Part shown: positions 1 to 8,702 of the stretch, in pieces | Layout of the letters: each line of letters starts with the position of its first letter | How positions within the stretch are numbered: position 1 is the stretch's first letter | Source of the DNA: CAVRXQ01 sp963849105 | GTDB taxonomy: Bacteria; Actinomycetota; Acidimicrobiia; Acidimicrobiales; Bog-793 | DNA: 64,000 nt | Direction of reading: 5' to 3' | NCBI GenBank assembly: GCA_963849105.1 | Contig: CAWKGD010000002.1 | Location: 1 to 64,000 of the forward strand | The notes under the pieces: generated by a model | What the model saw: the letters and a program-made list of their open reading frames with translations, nothing else | What the model was told of the DNA's origin: nothing | Database searches by the model: none | Translations under genes and position numbers: made by a program

Positions 1-110
1 ATGCGAGGCGATATCGTTTTTTCGCCCAGGTCGGAACCGGAATCGCTCGATTGCGGTTGTTGACGTCGCGACGCCGCACCGCACGCGGCGATAATCGGTG
101 AGGCGCGTTG

Positions 111-3100
111 GTGCTTCATTCCACAATCCGCCATCAACGTGTTAGGCGTGAGCTGGCATTTGCCGCGGCTTCGCTGCTCGCGGTCGTCGCTGGGATCGGG
201 TCCACTTCATCGTCGCGAGTTGGCGCCGCGCCGATTCGCGCCGCAACGCTGACGCCGATCGGAGTTGCTCCGCGCGTTCCAATCGGTCTCGCGCCGCTCG
301 GTGCATTGTCCCCGCAACGAGAGCTTTCGATCGCAGTGGCTCTTCGGCCGCGTAATCCGATCGCGCTGCACAACTACGTGAGCGAACTCGCGCAGAATGG
401 TTCGCCCACCTACCACCGCTACCTCACTCCGGGTGAGTTTGCATCAGAGTTCGCACCTTCAATGAACGTGGTAAGCGCGGTCGAACGTCTGTTGCGCGCT
501 GCGCACCTTCAAGTCGGCAAAGTCGCCGAGAACCATCTCGTCATTCCGGTTCGAGGCCGTGCTTCCCAACTCGAGCGCGCGTTCCATACACGGCTCCTCG
601 CGTTTCGGGAACGTGACGGTGAACTCGGCTGGGAGGCGGCCGGCGCGCCGCGACTTGCCCGCGATGTCGCATCGTCGGTCTCGGCGGTCGTCGGTCTGGA
701 CAACGTGCTGTCGCCACATGCACTTTCATTTTCCCTTCAGAAGGCACAACACGGCGCGAGTGGAAGTCCGACATCTGTGCCTCCGGTCGCCGGCGCGCCC
801 TCAGCGTGCTCGGCGGCGATTGCCTCGGCGAAATCGGGGGACGGATGGACCGAGGACCAGATCGCTCAGGCGTACGGGTTGGACCGTTTGTACGCAAAGG
901 GCGGGCTCGGCGAAGGACAGACGATCGACCTTTTAGAGCTCGAGCCGTACCAGCGAAGTGACCTCGCGACGTTCGACCAGTGTTTCTTCGGGGCGTCGCA
1001 CACGGCGCAGGTGAACGCCCTGCACATCGACGGCTTCAACGCCCTCGGCTCGGGGTCGGGTGAGGCGCTGCTCGACGTCGAGGTTCTGAGCGCTCTCGCG
1101 CCGAAGGCGACGATCGAGGTGTACGAGGCACCGAACACGTCGTACGGAGCGATCGACGCGTACGACGCGATGGTGAGCTCGGACTCGGCGAACGTGATCT
1201 CCTCGAGCTGGGGAGAGTGCGAGACGGCGATCCAGCTAGCCGCACCCGGAACCCAGCAGGTCGAGAACTATCTCTTCGAGGAGGCCGCCGCCCAGGGGCA
1301 GACGGTGTTCGCGGCCTCTGGTGACACCGGGTCCGACGATTGCGCGGGCACGCAATTCCATTCCAACAAGGCGGAACCGCCGTACCTGTCCGTCGACGAC
1401 CCTGCCTCACAACCCGACGTCGTCGGGGTGGGAGGCACCTCGCTGCTCTCAGATGTGCAACCCCTCGCCAACGAAGCGGAACACGCCTGGAACGACGGAG
1501 CGAACGGAGGAGGCGGCGGCGGCGGGATTTCCGAAAGCTGGGCGAGTCCCTCGTGGCAGGCGGACTCCGGTGTCCCCGGGATTGCGAACCCGACGGGCAG
1601 GCTCGTGCCCGACGTGAGCGCCGACGCCGACGAAGACCACGGCATCACCATCTACCAGGCGAACCCACAATCAGGGTCCGGGGGGCAATCCGCTGACGAG
1701 GACTGGCTGACGATCGGCGGCACCTCGGGGGCAGCTCCGATGTGGGCGGCGATCGTCGCCGACATCGCGTCCTCGCGCACCATGTGTCCCGGATTGCCGT
1801 CGCGACCCGGAGGCACCGACCTCGGATTCGTCGCGCCGGAGCTCTACGCCGTGGCATCGGTGAACTTCACCGCCGCGTTCGACAATGTCATCGTCGGCAA
1901 CAACGACGTCTACAACCTCGGTCTTGGCTACTCGGCGACGCCCGGCTTCAACCTCGCGGCGGGTCTCGGATCCCCTAACGTGACGAATCCTTCCGGACCC
2001 GGACTCGCGCAGCTGCTCTGCCAGGTGGCGACGAGCCGGATTGCCGGGCTACCCGACCCCGTCGCAACCGGGCTGTCACCGTCCGCGGTCGGACCGACGA
2101 CCGGAGGCAACACCGTCACGATCGCGGGAAGCGGCTTCGAGCCGACATCGAACGCGAAGGTGGCCGTCAGCTTCGGATCCGCGATTGCGACCGTCCAATC
2201 GGTCTCCCCGACCTCGCTGACCGTGACGGTGCCCGCGTCGCCCCTTGCGCCATCGAGCGCTGCGAACGCCGCTGCCGGCACCGTCGACGTCGTCGTGACG
2301 GTGACCGACGCCGCGGGGACAACGTCGAGCGCCACTTCGCTCGCGACGCAGTTCGAGTACGTCGACGAACATCCCTTGGGCACGCTCACACCGAGCGTTT
2401 CGGGGATCGGACCCTCGGGCGGCAACGTCTCGGGTGGGAATCACGTCGAGATCTACGGGAGCGGATTCGCTCCGGGAAGCGTGGAACGGGTGACCTTCGG
2501 AGGTGTCCCGGCGGTGAGCTTCACCGTTGTTCGAGCCGGCGTCGTGAGCGCTGTCGTGCCGCCCTTGTCGTCGGCGACCGCGTGCGCGAGCGGCAACGGG
2601 TTCCAACAGGCGACCGTCTGCCAAGTTGAGGTCGTCGTGACGACGACCGCTGGACAGAGCGCGACCGATCCGATCCTGCCGTCCGAGGTTGGCCCCGTCG
2701 TCTTTGGGCCGCAAGGCGTCTACGAGACGACGAGCGGCTTCGAATCCGCTCCGGCGTCGACCGAGTACGACTACGCGCCGACGCCGACGATCACCTCGGT
2801 CACTCCGAATCCGACGGCGCCTTCCGGACAGAACCCCGTCGTCATCAATGGCTCGGGATTCTCGTTGGTGACCTTCGATTGGGTGAACTTCGGCCCGCCG
2901 AAAAACGTTGCGAGCCAAGCGCTCCGTATCTTGTCGATCAGTCCGACCGAGATCACGATCCGCCCGCCGGGCGCGCCGACGAGCGATGCGAACCCGAGCC
3001 TTCTTCCCGGCGGGGTGAGCATCCAAACCGCCTCGGGAGTGACGAACGTGGCGCGGTTGGTGTACGCCGGCACGCCGCAGCTCGAGAACCTGTCGCTTTC

Positions 3101-3932
3101 CGGAGGCTCGACCCGCGGTGGCACGAGGGTTCAGCTCGACGGGCTGGGACTGGGTGACGTGACGTCGGTCGCCTTCGTCAGCGAGCTTCAGAACGCAGCA
3201 TCGGTGACGGTGACGACGTCTGACATCCGGCGCGAGAGCGCGACGAAGCTCGATGTCGTCACACCGCCGCACGCGTCGGGTCCGGTCGCCGTCGTTCCCT
3301 GCTCGGCGGCGGGCTGCGCGCATTCGCGGCGGAATGTCGACACGTTCGTCTTCTATCCGCCGTCGGGCCGCACGCTGTCGGGCTTCGCGCCGGCGCACGG
3401 CGGCGCCGATGGCGGAACCGTGGTGACGGTGTTCGGAAAGAACGTCGCATCCGCAGGCGCCATCATGTTCGGCAAAAACCCGTCGTCCGAATTCGTGCAG
3501 AGTTCGACGTACTCGACGAACGATCCCGACGTGATTGCGGTCGTCTCGCCACCGGGGCCTGCTCGCGAGATGGTGGCCGTTTCGGTCACCGTGCGCGGTG
3601 TGCCGGCCCGCATGGTGGCAGCGAGGCGTTTCCGGTACGAACCGAGTGCACCGAGCGCGCCCACAGATGTCACCGTCTCGAACCCTTCGTCTGGTCTGAC
3701 GCTCGGTTGGCAGCCGCCGCTCAGCGACGGGGGGTCGTCCTTGACCGGATACATCCTCACCGCGACGACCCGAGGCTCGTCGCCTGAGACCTTCAGGTTG
3801 TCGCCGAGCGCTCGGTCGTTCGAGCTGGTGAAGCTTTCCCCCGGGCACACGTACGAACTGGCGGTTCGGGCAACGAATGCCGAGTTCGGGCGCGGACCGG
3901 TTTCGACCACGTCGGTGGCGATTCCCGGGTAG
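111..3932 (+). CDS. Secreted sedolisin-type (S53) serine-carboxyl peptidase with TIG repeats and a C-terminal fibronectin III domain
   Basis: A pro-kumamolisin-type propeptide lies at about residues 60-200, followed by the S53 catalytic domain to about residue 640. The S53 triad and oxyanion residues are visible: Glu318 and Asp322 in GEALLD, Asp405 in ASGD and Ser539 in GGTSGAAP. A basic start followed by a hydrophobic stretch (about residues 13-30) reads as a signal peptide, so the enzyme should be exported. Downstream are about five IPT/TIG immunoglobulin-like repeats (near 649, 756, 890, 987 and 1089) and a fibronectin III domain from about 1179. At 1273 residues it is long for the family because of this tail. 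S53 peptidases are usually acid-active. GTG at 111 is preferred over TTG at 108 because GGTGAGG at 97-103 is better spaced. No operon partner is evident. Confidence 0.93.
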   Translation: MLHSTIRHQRVRRELAFAAASLLAVVAGIGSTSSSRVGAAPIRAATLTPIGVAPRVPIGLAPLGALSPQRELSIAVALRPRNPIALHNYVSELAQNGSPTYHRYLTPGEFASEFAPSMNVVSAVERLLRAAHLQVGKVAENHLVIPVRGRASQLERAFHTRLLAFRERDGELGWEAAGAPRLARDVASSVSAVVGLDNVLSPHALSFSLQKAQHGASGSPTSVPPVAGAPSACSAAIASAKSGDGWTEDQIAQAYGLDRLYAKGGLGEGQTIDLLELEPYQRSDLATFDQCFFGASHTAQVNALHIDGFNALGSGSGEALLDVEVLSALAPKATIEVYEAPNTSYGAIDAYDAMVSSDSANVISSSWGECETAIQLAAPGTQQVENYLFEEAAAQGQTVFAASGDTGSDDCAGTQFHSNKAEPPYLSVDDPASQPDVVGVGGTSLLSDVQPLANEAEHAWNDGANGGGGGGGISESWASPSWQADSGVPGIANPTGRLVPDVSADADEDHGITIYQANPQSGSGGQSADEDWLTIGGTSGAAPMWAAIVADIASSRTMCPGLPSRPGGTDLGFVAPELYAVASVNFTAAFDNVIVGNNDVYNLGLGYSATPGFNLAAGLGSPNVTNPSGPGLAQLLCQVATSRIAGLPDPVATGLSPSAVGPTTGGNTVTIAGSGFEPTSNAKVAVSFGSAIATVQSVSPTSLTVTVPASPLAPSSAANAAAGTVDVVVTVTDAAGTTSSATSLATQFEYVDEHPLGTLTPSVSGIGPSGGNVSGGNHVEIYGSGFAPGSVERVTFGGVPAVSFTVVRAGVVSAVVPPLSSATACASGNGFQQATVCQVEVVVTTTAGQSATDPILPSEVGPVVFGPQGVYETTSGFESAPASTEYDYAPTPTITSVTPNPTAPSGQNPVVINGSGFSLVTFDWVNFGPPKNVASQALRILSISPTEITIRPPGAPTSDANPSLLPGGVSIQTASGVTNVARLVYAGTPQLENLSLSGGSTRGGTRVQLDGLGLGDVTSVAFVSELQNAASVTVTTSDIRRESATKLDVVTPPHASGPVAVVPCSAAGCAHSRRNVDTFVFYPPSGRTLSGFAPAHGGADGGTVVTVFGKNVASAGAIMFGKNPSSEFVQSSTYSTNDPDVIAVVSPPGPAREMVAVSVTVRGVPARMVAARRFRYEPSAPSAPTDVTVSNPSSGLTLGWQPPLSDGGSSLTGYILTATTRGSSPETFRLSPSARSFELVKLSPGHTYELAVRATNAEFGRGPVSTTSVAIPG

Positions 3933-4053
3933 CACTCGCTCTCGGCGACGTCGACGCTCGACCCTTTCGAGAAACGATTCGCTGCGTACACTCGCCGTTG
4001 CAGTCCATTCCAGTCGCGCTTGGTACCGAGGAGATCGGGAGGTCGATTCGTCG

Positions 4054-4809
4054 ATGAGAGGCGAGCTGTGTTCAGAGATCGTCAGCCTCGAGGGTTTCAA
4101 CGGAGACGCGATCGAGGCGTATTTCACGCGTCCCGTCGGCGAGGGCTCGGTGCCGGGGGTCGTCGTCGTCCATCACATGCCCGGCTGGGACGAGTGGACC
4201 GCCGCCGTCACGTTCAAGCTCGCCTTCCACGGCTACGCAGCGATCGCGCCGCACCTGTACTCGCGCCTCGGTCCCGGGCGCTGGGACGACCTCGCCGCTG
4301 CCGCACGCGCTGAGGGCGGCGTCGCTGATGATCAGGTCGTCGGGGACATCGAGGGGTCGGCGGCGTTCCTGCGCAATCAGCCCGAGTCGAACGGCAAGGT
4401 CGGAATGATCGGCTTCTGCTCTGGGGGACGCCAGGTCTACTACGCGGCCTGCACGTCCGAAGCTCTCGACGCGGCCGTCGACTGCTGGGGCGGACGGGTG
4501 ATCATGCCCGCCGAGGAGCTCACCGAGAAGCAGCCGGTGTCACCGTTCGACCTCACCGCCGAGATGCACTGCCCGCTACTCGGCATCTTTGGCAACGACG
4601 ACCAGTACCCGACGTCGGCCGAGGTCGACGAGATCGAAGCGGGACTGAAGAAGTTCGGCAAGGACTACGAGTTCCATCGCTACGACGGCGCAGGTCACGG
4701 ATTCTTCGCCAGCGATCGCGAAATGTACCGACCGGTTCAGGCCGTTGACGGCTGGCAGAAGGTGTTCGCGTTCTTCGAAAAGCACCTGCAGAACGCGACC
4801 GCAGCCTGA
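4054..4809 (+). CDS. Dienelactone hydrolase family protein
   Basis: Alpha/beta-hydrolase of 251 residues, close to the usual length of the dienelactone hydrolase family. The triad is readable: nucleophile Cys122 in GFCSGG, Asp in the segment GNDDQYP and His in GAGHGFF. The Cys nucleophile rather than Ser is typical of the family, which hydrolyses lactones or related esters; the substrate here is unknown. The frame is open further upstream, but ATG 4054 with GGGAGG about ten bases before it is the natural start. A small DUF6295 gene follows after 31 bases and is probably co-transcribed. I recall this pairing from other actinobacteria. The protein has no signal peptide and should be cytoplasmic. 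Confidence 0.9.
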   Translation: MRGELCSEIVSLEGFNGDAIEAYFTRPVGEGSVPGVVVVHHMPGWDEWTAAVTFKLAFHGYAAIAPHLYSRLGPGRWDDLAAAARAEGGVADDQVVGDIEGSAAFLRNQPESNGKVGMIGFCSGGRQVYYAACTSEALDAAVDCWGGRVIMPAEELTEKQPVSPFDLTAEMHCPLLGIFGNDDQYPTSAEVDEIEAGLKKFGKDYEFHRYDGAGHGFFASDREMYRPVQAVDGWQKVFAFFEKHLQNATAA

Positions 4810-4840
4810 GCGGCGAGCAAACCTCGAAAGGAATGTTGCG

Positions 4841-5125
4841 ATGTGCACTTCGGTGACCGAACAGTTCGACGTCACCGCCCACGGGCGAGGACAGAGCGAA
4901 TGGACGCCGCTCTCGTCTGCCGTCGTTTATTACGACCACCCCGCCCACGCGACGTCTGAGCACGCGATGGTGATCGACCTGCGCGGCGAGGAAAGTTCGC
5001 CGTCGTCTCGGGTCGTGATCGAGATGAGCGCGGCTTCGGCCGCCGGGCTCGTCCGGGCGATCCAAAGCGTGCTCTCGACCAAGCCGGCGAGCGACGATCT
5101 CGCGCGTCCCTCCGCCGGGGTCTAA
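4841..5125 (+). CDS. DUF6295 family protein
   Basis: Small protein of 94 residues resembling the actinobacterial DUF6295 family: it begins MCTSVTEQF, has a central segment VVYYDHPAHATSEHAMVID and ends with a helix after VVIEMSAASAAGLVRAI. The function is unknown. ATG 4841 has a good ribosome site (AAAGGAA, about eight bases upstream); the upstream extension of the frame overlaps the hydrolase gene and is not protein-like. Its position 31 bases behind a dienelactone hydrolase suggests a shared transcript and a possible accessory role. Family assignment is from memory of the sequence pattern. Confidence 0.8.
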   Translation: MCTSVTEQFDVTAHGRGQSEWTPLSSAVVYYDHPAHATSEHAMVIDLRGEESSPSSRVVIEMSAASAAGLVRAIQSVLSTKPASDDLARPSAGV

Positions 5126-5648
5126 CTACCCGGCGAATCGCTGACACGACGATAAGGATCGTCGGCGAGCGAAGACCTTCAAACGTTGCCGATCTCTCGG
5201 CGACTCACCGACGGGACGCCGGGCGTCCGCTCTTCACTCGGCGCGCACGGTCTCGAAGCCGCTGGCGGTAACCGCCCCTGGATCGCCTGCCGGTGACGGC
5301 AGTCCGCCGGCAGGAATCGCAGCACAGGCGGTTAGGAGGGGCGCGGCCGCCGTGCGGAAGTGCGCTTTTGGTTGTATCGGGTCAGATGTCCGCAATTTTG
5401 CAGATGGCCCGGGACCGGTTCGCTCTCAGAAAAAGGGACGACGAAGGTCAAGGCGAGGCGCGTCACGAGCGCGGCATCGAGGACCGGTCCTCTGAGTTCC
5501 GCCGCCACGATTTGGTGGACGTCTTGCGGCGGACCCACGATTGCCAGCGTTCCGGATCGGTGTCGTAATCCGATGGGAGAGGGACCATCGAGACTTGTCT
5601 TCAACGAAGGGATACATGAAGATGCGACTTCGTCCGCGGGCAGTGGAT
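5126..5648. other. Intergenic region without a recognised gene; two inverted repeats
   Basis: About 520 bases between the DUF6295 gene and the end of the ABM-like gene on the other strand. Several open frames of 90-106 codons exist, but none has a convincing ribosome site or a recognisable product. Two hairpins are visible: CGACGAT/ATCGTCG with an AAGG loop at 5145-5162, placed like a terminator for the upstream pair but without a T-tract, and CCTGCCGG/CCGGCAGG at 5286-5314. It may contain gene debris from the accessory region that starts here. Confidence 0.5.
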
Positions 5649-5942
5649 TCAGGATCCTTCGACGAGTCGCGGCACGCTGATCGTTGTGGAGGGCGGTGAC
5701 TCGACCAGTTCATCGATCGCAGACGCGTAGTTCGCGTACCACGCCGTCGTTACGAAGTCAGCAAATTGCTCGGCGTCGCTCCAGTATTCGAAAAGGTACG
5801 AAGCTTCGCGCTCAGTCGCTGAGGTGGACCACGCGACGAAGTCTCTGCCGGTTGCGCTTGTGTTGTCGAGAAGCATCTCAAACAGATGGAAGAGCTCATC
5901 GCGTTTGCCGGATCGAGTCAGATACTCCGTCATGATCATCAT
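5649..5942 (-). CDS. Probable ABM-type (dimeric alpha/beta barrel) monooxygenase-like protein
   Basis: A 97-residue protein with a pattern like the antibiotic-biosynthesis-monooxygenase/ferredoxin-like fold: a short N-terminal strand (TEYLTRSGKRDELFHLFEML), a middle strand SYLFEYWSDAEQFADFV and the typical ending region NYASAIDELVESPP. It is similar in layout to the ABM protein at about 14.1 kb but not closely related. ATG 5942 is chosen because translation from farther upstream would run into the desaturase gene; further ATG codons follow at 5939 and 5933. It lies 19 bases downstream of the desaturase stop, so the two probably form one transcript. Substrate unknown; the family call is moderate. 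Confidence 0.6.
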   Translation of the reverse strand: MMIMTEYLTRSGKRDELFHLFEMLLDNTSATGRDFVAWSTSATEREASYLFEYWSDAEQFADFVTTAWYANYASAIDELVESPPSTTISVPRLVEGS

Positions 5943-5961
5943 CTGACTCACAGCGACTGCA

Positions 5962-6966
5962 TCATTCCGTGAGCAGCCGTTCGCCGTTTGCGCCGTTGCT
6001 AGCGGTGACGCGGCGAGCGGCAAGCGCTTCACGGGTCGGCCACCGCACTTGAGAGACCCTGCCGGTGAGCTCCAGCACTCGAATCAGACGCGCGGTCGAA
6101 TCGAGCTGACCTCGGTCGACACCGTGGCGAGCGTACGTCGGGTTCGAGTGATGGAGGTTGTGCCAATTCTCGCCGAGCGAGAGAACGGCCAAGGGAGCGA
6201 AGTTCGACGCGCGATCCGCGCGCCGTGTTTTGAACGGGCGCGTGCCCCATATGTGACAGGCAGAGTTGACAGCAAACGTCGCGTGCTGAAGCACGAACAC
6301 CCTGACGAGTCCGCCCCAGATGAATCCCCCGAGCGCTCCCGCTGCGGTCCCCGTTATCGCCCAGCCGATGAGAGTCGGCACCCCGAGAGAGAGGACGCAC
6401 ATGAGGGGGAAGAGTCGGTCGATGATGACGAGATCGCGATCGATGACGAGGTCGGGCGCCCAACGATTGACGTCGCATGATTTCTTGGTAAAAAACCAGC
6501 CCATGTGAGCGTGGAACACACCCTTGGCGCGCGCCCAGGCCCCGGGTCCGACGAGGTACGGCGAGTGCGGGTCACCCTCGACATCTGTGTAGGCGTGGTG
6601 GCAGCGGTGGTTGGCAACCCAGCAGATCGGCCCTCCTTCGAAGGCGAACGAGCCCGCCAGGACTAGGGCGATCTTGGTACATCGTGTCGCAACAAAGCTC
6701 CGATGGGTGAGCATCCGGTGGTAGCCGGCGGTCACGCCGTGGCCGACTACGGCGTATGACACGACGGCAAGCACGAGATCGAGAACCGTCACGCCGTGGC
6801 CGAACAGCCAGACGATGGCCACGGCCACACCAACGAATGGCCCGAACAAGATCGCGGCGGTGACGAGCCTCTGGCTGCGTGAGGGTGGTCGCTCTAGGAA
6901 GGTTGCGGCATCATCGCCGTCCTCGAGGGCTTCCACCTCGTCGAGGAGTTGTGCGTTCGCCGTCAC
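5962..6966 (-). CDS. Acyl-CoA/acyl-lipid delta-9 type fatty acid desaturase
   Basis: Integral-membrane fatty acid desaturase of 334 residues. The three histidine boxes that bind the di-iron centre are all present: HRMLTH (about 83-88), HRCHH (about 120-124) and HNLHH in ENWHNLHHSNP (about 269-273). Hydrophobic segments lie between them as in stearoyl-CoA desaturases. It should introduce a cis double bond into a saturated acyl chain at the cytoplasmic face of the membrane, adjusting fluidity. GTG 6966 is chosen because AAGGGAA lies just upstream; the frame is open back to 7008. An ABM-like gene follows after 19 bases. No fused cytochrome b5 domain is seen, so an external electron donor is needed. 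Confidence 0.9.
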   Translation of the reverse strand: MTANAQLLDEVEALEDGDDAATFLERPPSRSQRLVTAAILFGPFVGVAVAIVWLFGHGVTVLDLVLAVVSYAVVGHGVTAGYHRMLTHRSFVATRCTKIALVLAGSFAFEGGPICWVANHRCHHAYTDVEGDPHSPYLVGPGAWARAKGVFHAHMGWFFTKKSCDVNRWAPDLVIDRDLVIIDRLFPLMCVLSLGVPTLIGWAITGTAAGALGGFIWGGLVRVFVLQHATFAVNSACHIWGTRPFKTRRADRASNFAPLAVLSLGENWHNLHHSNPTYARHGVDRGQLDSTARLIRVLELTGRVSQVRWPTREALAARRVTASNGANGERLLTE

Positions 6967-7359
6967 CGAGCTTCCCTTTGGGAACGACGACCTGGTTGCG
7001 GTGTGCACAGATGCGAGGAGCGCGTCGAATTGACGTCATGAGATATGTGGAGGTGACTACGGGGCACAGGGCATCACTCTGGTCGGTCAGCGCGCCTATG
7101 CACGACCAGAACGTGCAACAACGCTCCCGGAGGGTGCCAACGGTTCGGCAGGATCCAACATGGGTGGGTTCTCAGTCCATGCTGCGCGCGATGCTACACA
7201 CGAATCGCTGGAACTCACGGCCAATCAAAACTCACGGCCAATCAGTACGTGCGGTCGCCGTTGACCGCTATCCAGGTGGGCGCGACGATCGGATCGGTTA
7301 CTGGGCTGGTGAGGGGCACCAAGTCTCGTGCGACCACAAGGCGTACTGAGGTCCTGCGC
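6967..7359. other. Intergenic region between desaturase and DUF998 gene
   Basis: About 390 bases between divergently oriented genes. It must hold the promoters of both. The only clear structure is a direct repeat of a 16-mer at 7212-7227 and 7229-7244, described separately. No further gene is supported. Confidence 0.5.
7212..7244. repeat. Two exact direct copies of a 16-mer, period 17
   Basis: AACTCACGGCCAATCA occurs at 7212-7227 and again at 7229-7244, separated by a single A. It lies 116-148 bases upstream of the DUF998 start, in the promoter region. It could be a pair of regulator half-sites or a recent slippage duplication; the sequence cannot decide. Confidence 0.8.
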
Positions 7360-8093
7360 ATGGACGTGCAACTTTTGACCGCGCGCGAGCAACGGGACGA
7401 CGCTTTCCACGGGAGCGTCGCGCCGGGCGAACGTGTTGCCGCACAAATACGTGCTGGTGCTGCCACTGGAGCAGAGCGGGTTCCGTGGTGGGCGGTGGTG
7501 ACGGCCGCGGCCGCCCCAGCGCTGCTGATCGGCGGGTTCTTCGTGGCAGCCAGCCTCCAACCGGCTTCGTACAGCTCGGTTCGCGACACGATAAGCGAGC
7601 TCGCGGCACAGGGAGCAACCGATCCCTGGGTCATGACTATGTCCCTCGGCGCCCTGGGCATCTGTTATCTGCTGGTCGCGTGCGGCCTTCGGCCCGCTCG
7701 AAACGCCGGACGCGTCGCGCTCGCCAGCGGAGGGGTCTCGACCTTGCTGATCGCCGCGTTTCGCCAGCCGCATCACGGATACTCAGTTGCGCACGAGGCC
7801 GCCGTTGTCGTGGCGATCTGCACCCTGTGTGTGTGGCCGGTACTCGGAGCACGTCGAGGAAGTCGGGCACCATTTTGGCGTTTCCTGCGAGCATCACGGC
7901 CACCGCGGTGACGGTGGCACTGACGATGTGGTTCGTGTTTGAGCAGCACCGTGGAGAACTCGGGCTGGCCGAGCGCTGCGCCGCCGTGTCAGCTCCTCTC
8001 TGGCTCCTGCTGGTCGTTCTGACGACTCGGTCGGCTCTCGCGCCAGCAGCACCCGAGAGCGCGGAGCGCCGGGTCCGGCCACCCGTTGGATGA
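7360..8093 (+). pseudogene. DUF998 family membrane protein, broken by one frameshift
   Basis: Starting at ATG 7360, the first frame gives a membrane protein of DUF998 type: PWWAVVTAAAAPALLIGGFF, then VRDTISELAAQG and the segment AAFRQPHHGYSVAHEAAVV characteristic of the family. This frame stops at 7911. The missing last part (VTVALTMWFVFEQHRGELGLAERCAA and the final membrane helix LWLLLVVL) is in another frame and runs to 8093, so a single indel between about 7850 and 7900 breaks the gene. Whether it is a true mutation or an assembly error cannot be told here. The function of DUF998 is unknown. It is followed after 36 bases by the SRPBCC gene, probably the same transcript. Confidence 0.8.
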
Positions 8094-8129
8094 CTACCTC
8101 AAAGAGCTACAACAACTAGGAGAGCGGCA

Positions 8130-8621
8130 GTGACACCCAATCGGCATGGCTCGGCAGTCGTCGAATACCCGAACGATCTCGAGATTGTCGTCACTCGTGA
8201 TTTCGACGCTCCGATCGAACTCGTCTTCGACGTACTGACGAAGCCGGAGCACATGCGCAAACACGTCGCTCCATTTGGGGAGGAGGTGACGGTGTGCTCG
8301 ATCGACCTACGCGTGGGAGGGAACTACCACTACGTCTTCGTGACCGAAGACAAAAGGGAGTGCTCGTTTCGTGGAACCTTCTTGGAGGTCGAGCCGCCGA
8401 CCCGGATCGTCGACACGTGGATGTTCGACGGGTGGCAAGGTGTGGAGGCCGTCGAGTCGGTGGATTTGCACGAGACTGACGGAGTGACCAAGCTGACCTG
8501 GAAGCTGGCGTTCCGCGACAAGGCTGGCCGTGGCCACTGGACCAAGACCGATGGCCTCGAAGCGAACTTCGACAACGTGGAAGATCTCTTGAGGTCACTG
8601 CTCGATCCAAAGGGTACGTAA
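8130..8621 (+). CDS. SRPBCC / AHSA1-type (activator of Hsp90 ATPase homologue 1-like) protein
   Basis: A 163-residue protein of the START-like SRPBCC superfamily. It shows the usual AHSA1 pattern: IVVTRDFDAPIELVFDVLTKPEHM at the N-terminus, VGGNYHYVF in the middle and FRGTFLEVEPPTRIVDTW before the last strands. The family forms a deep hydrophobic pocket; many members bind lipids or small ligands and function is generally unknown. GTG 8130 has AGGAGA about six bases upstream. In other bacteria such genes commonly accompany ArsR regulators; none is present here. Cytoplasmic. Confidence 0.85.
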   Translation: MTPNRHGSAVVEYPNDLEIVVTRDFDAPIELVFDVLTKPEHMRKHVAPFGEEVTVCSIDLRVGGNYHYVFVTEDKRECSFRGTFLEVEPPTRIVDTWMFDGWQGVEAVESVDLHETDGVTKLTWKLAFRDKAGRGHWTKTDGLEANFDNVEDLLRSLLDPKGT

Positions 8622-8702
8622 TCGCGAAAAACTTCGGGCATCAGGTGCCTTGCGGCCAGGAATTGTCCGAGTAGGAGTCGTTACTGGGCCACACATCTGG
8701 TG

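Noticed and set aside
2076..4127. 683-codon open frame on the minus strand
   Set aside because: Arg-rich shadow of the sedolisin gene; no ribosome site or family resemblance.
5332..5604. 90-codon minus-strand frame in the 5.1-5.6 kb gap
   Set aside because: Looks faintly protein-like (AIVGPPQDVHQIV) but has no ribosome site or known family; could be debris.
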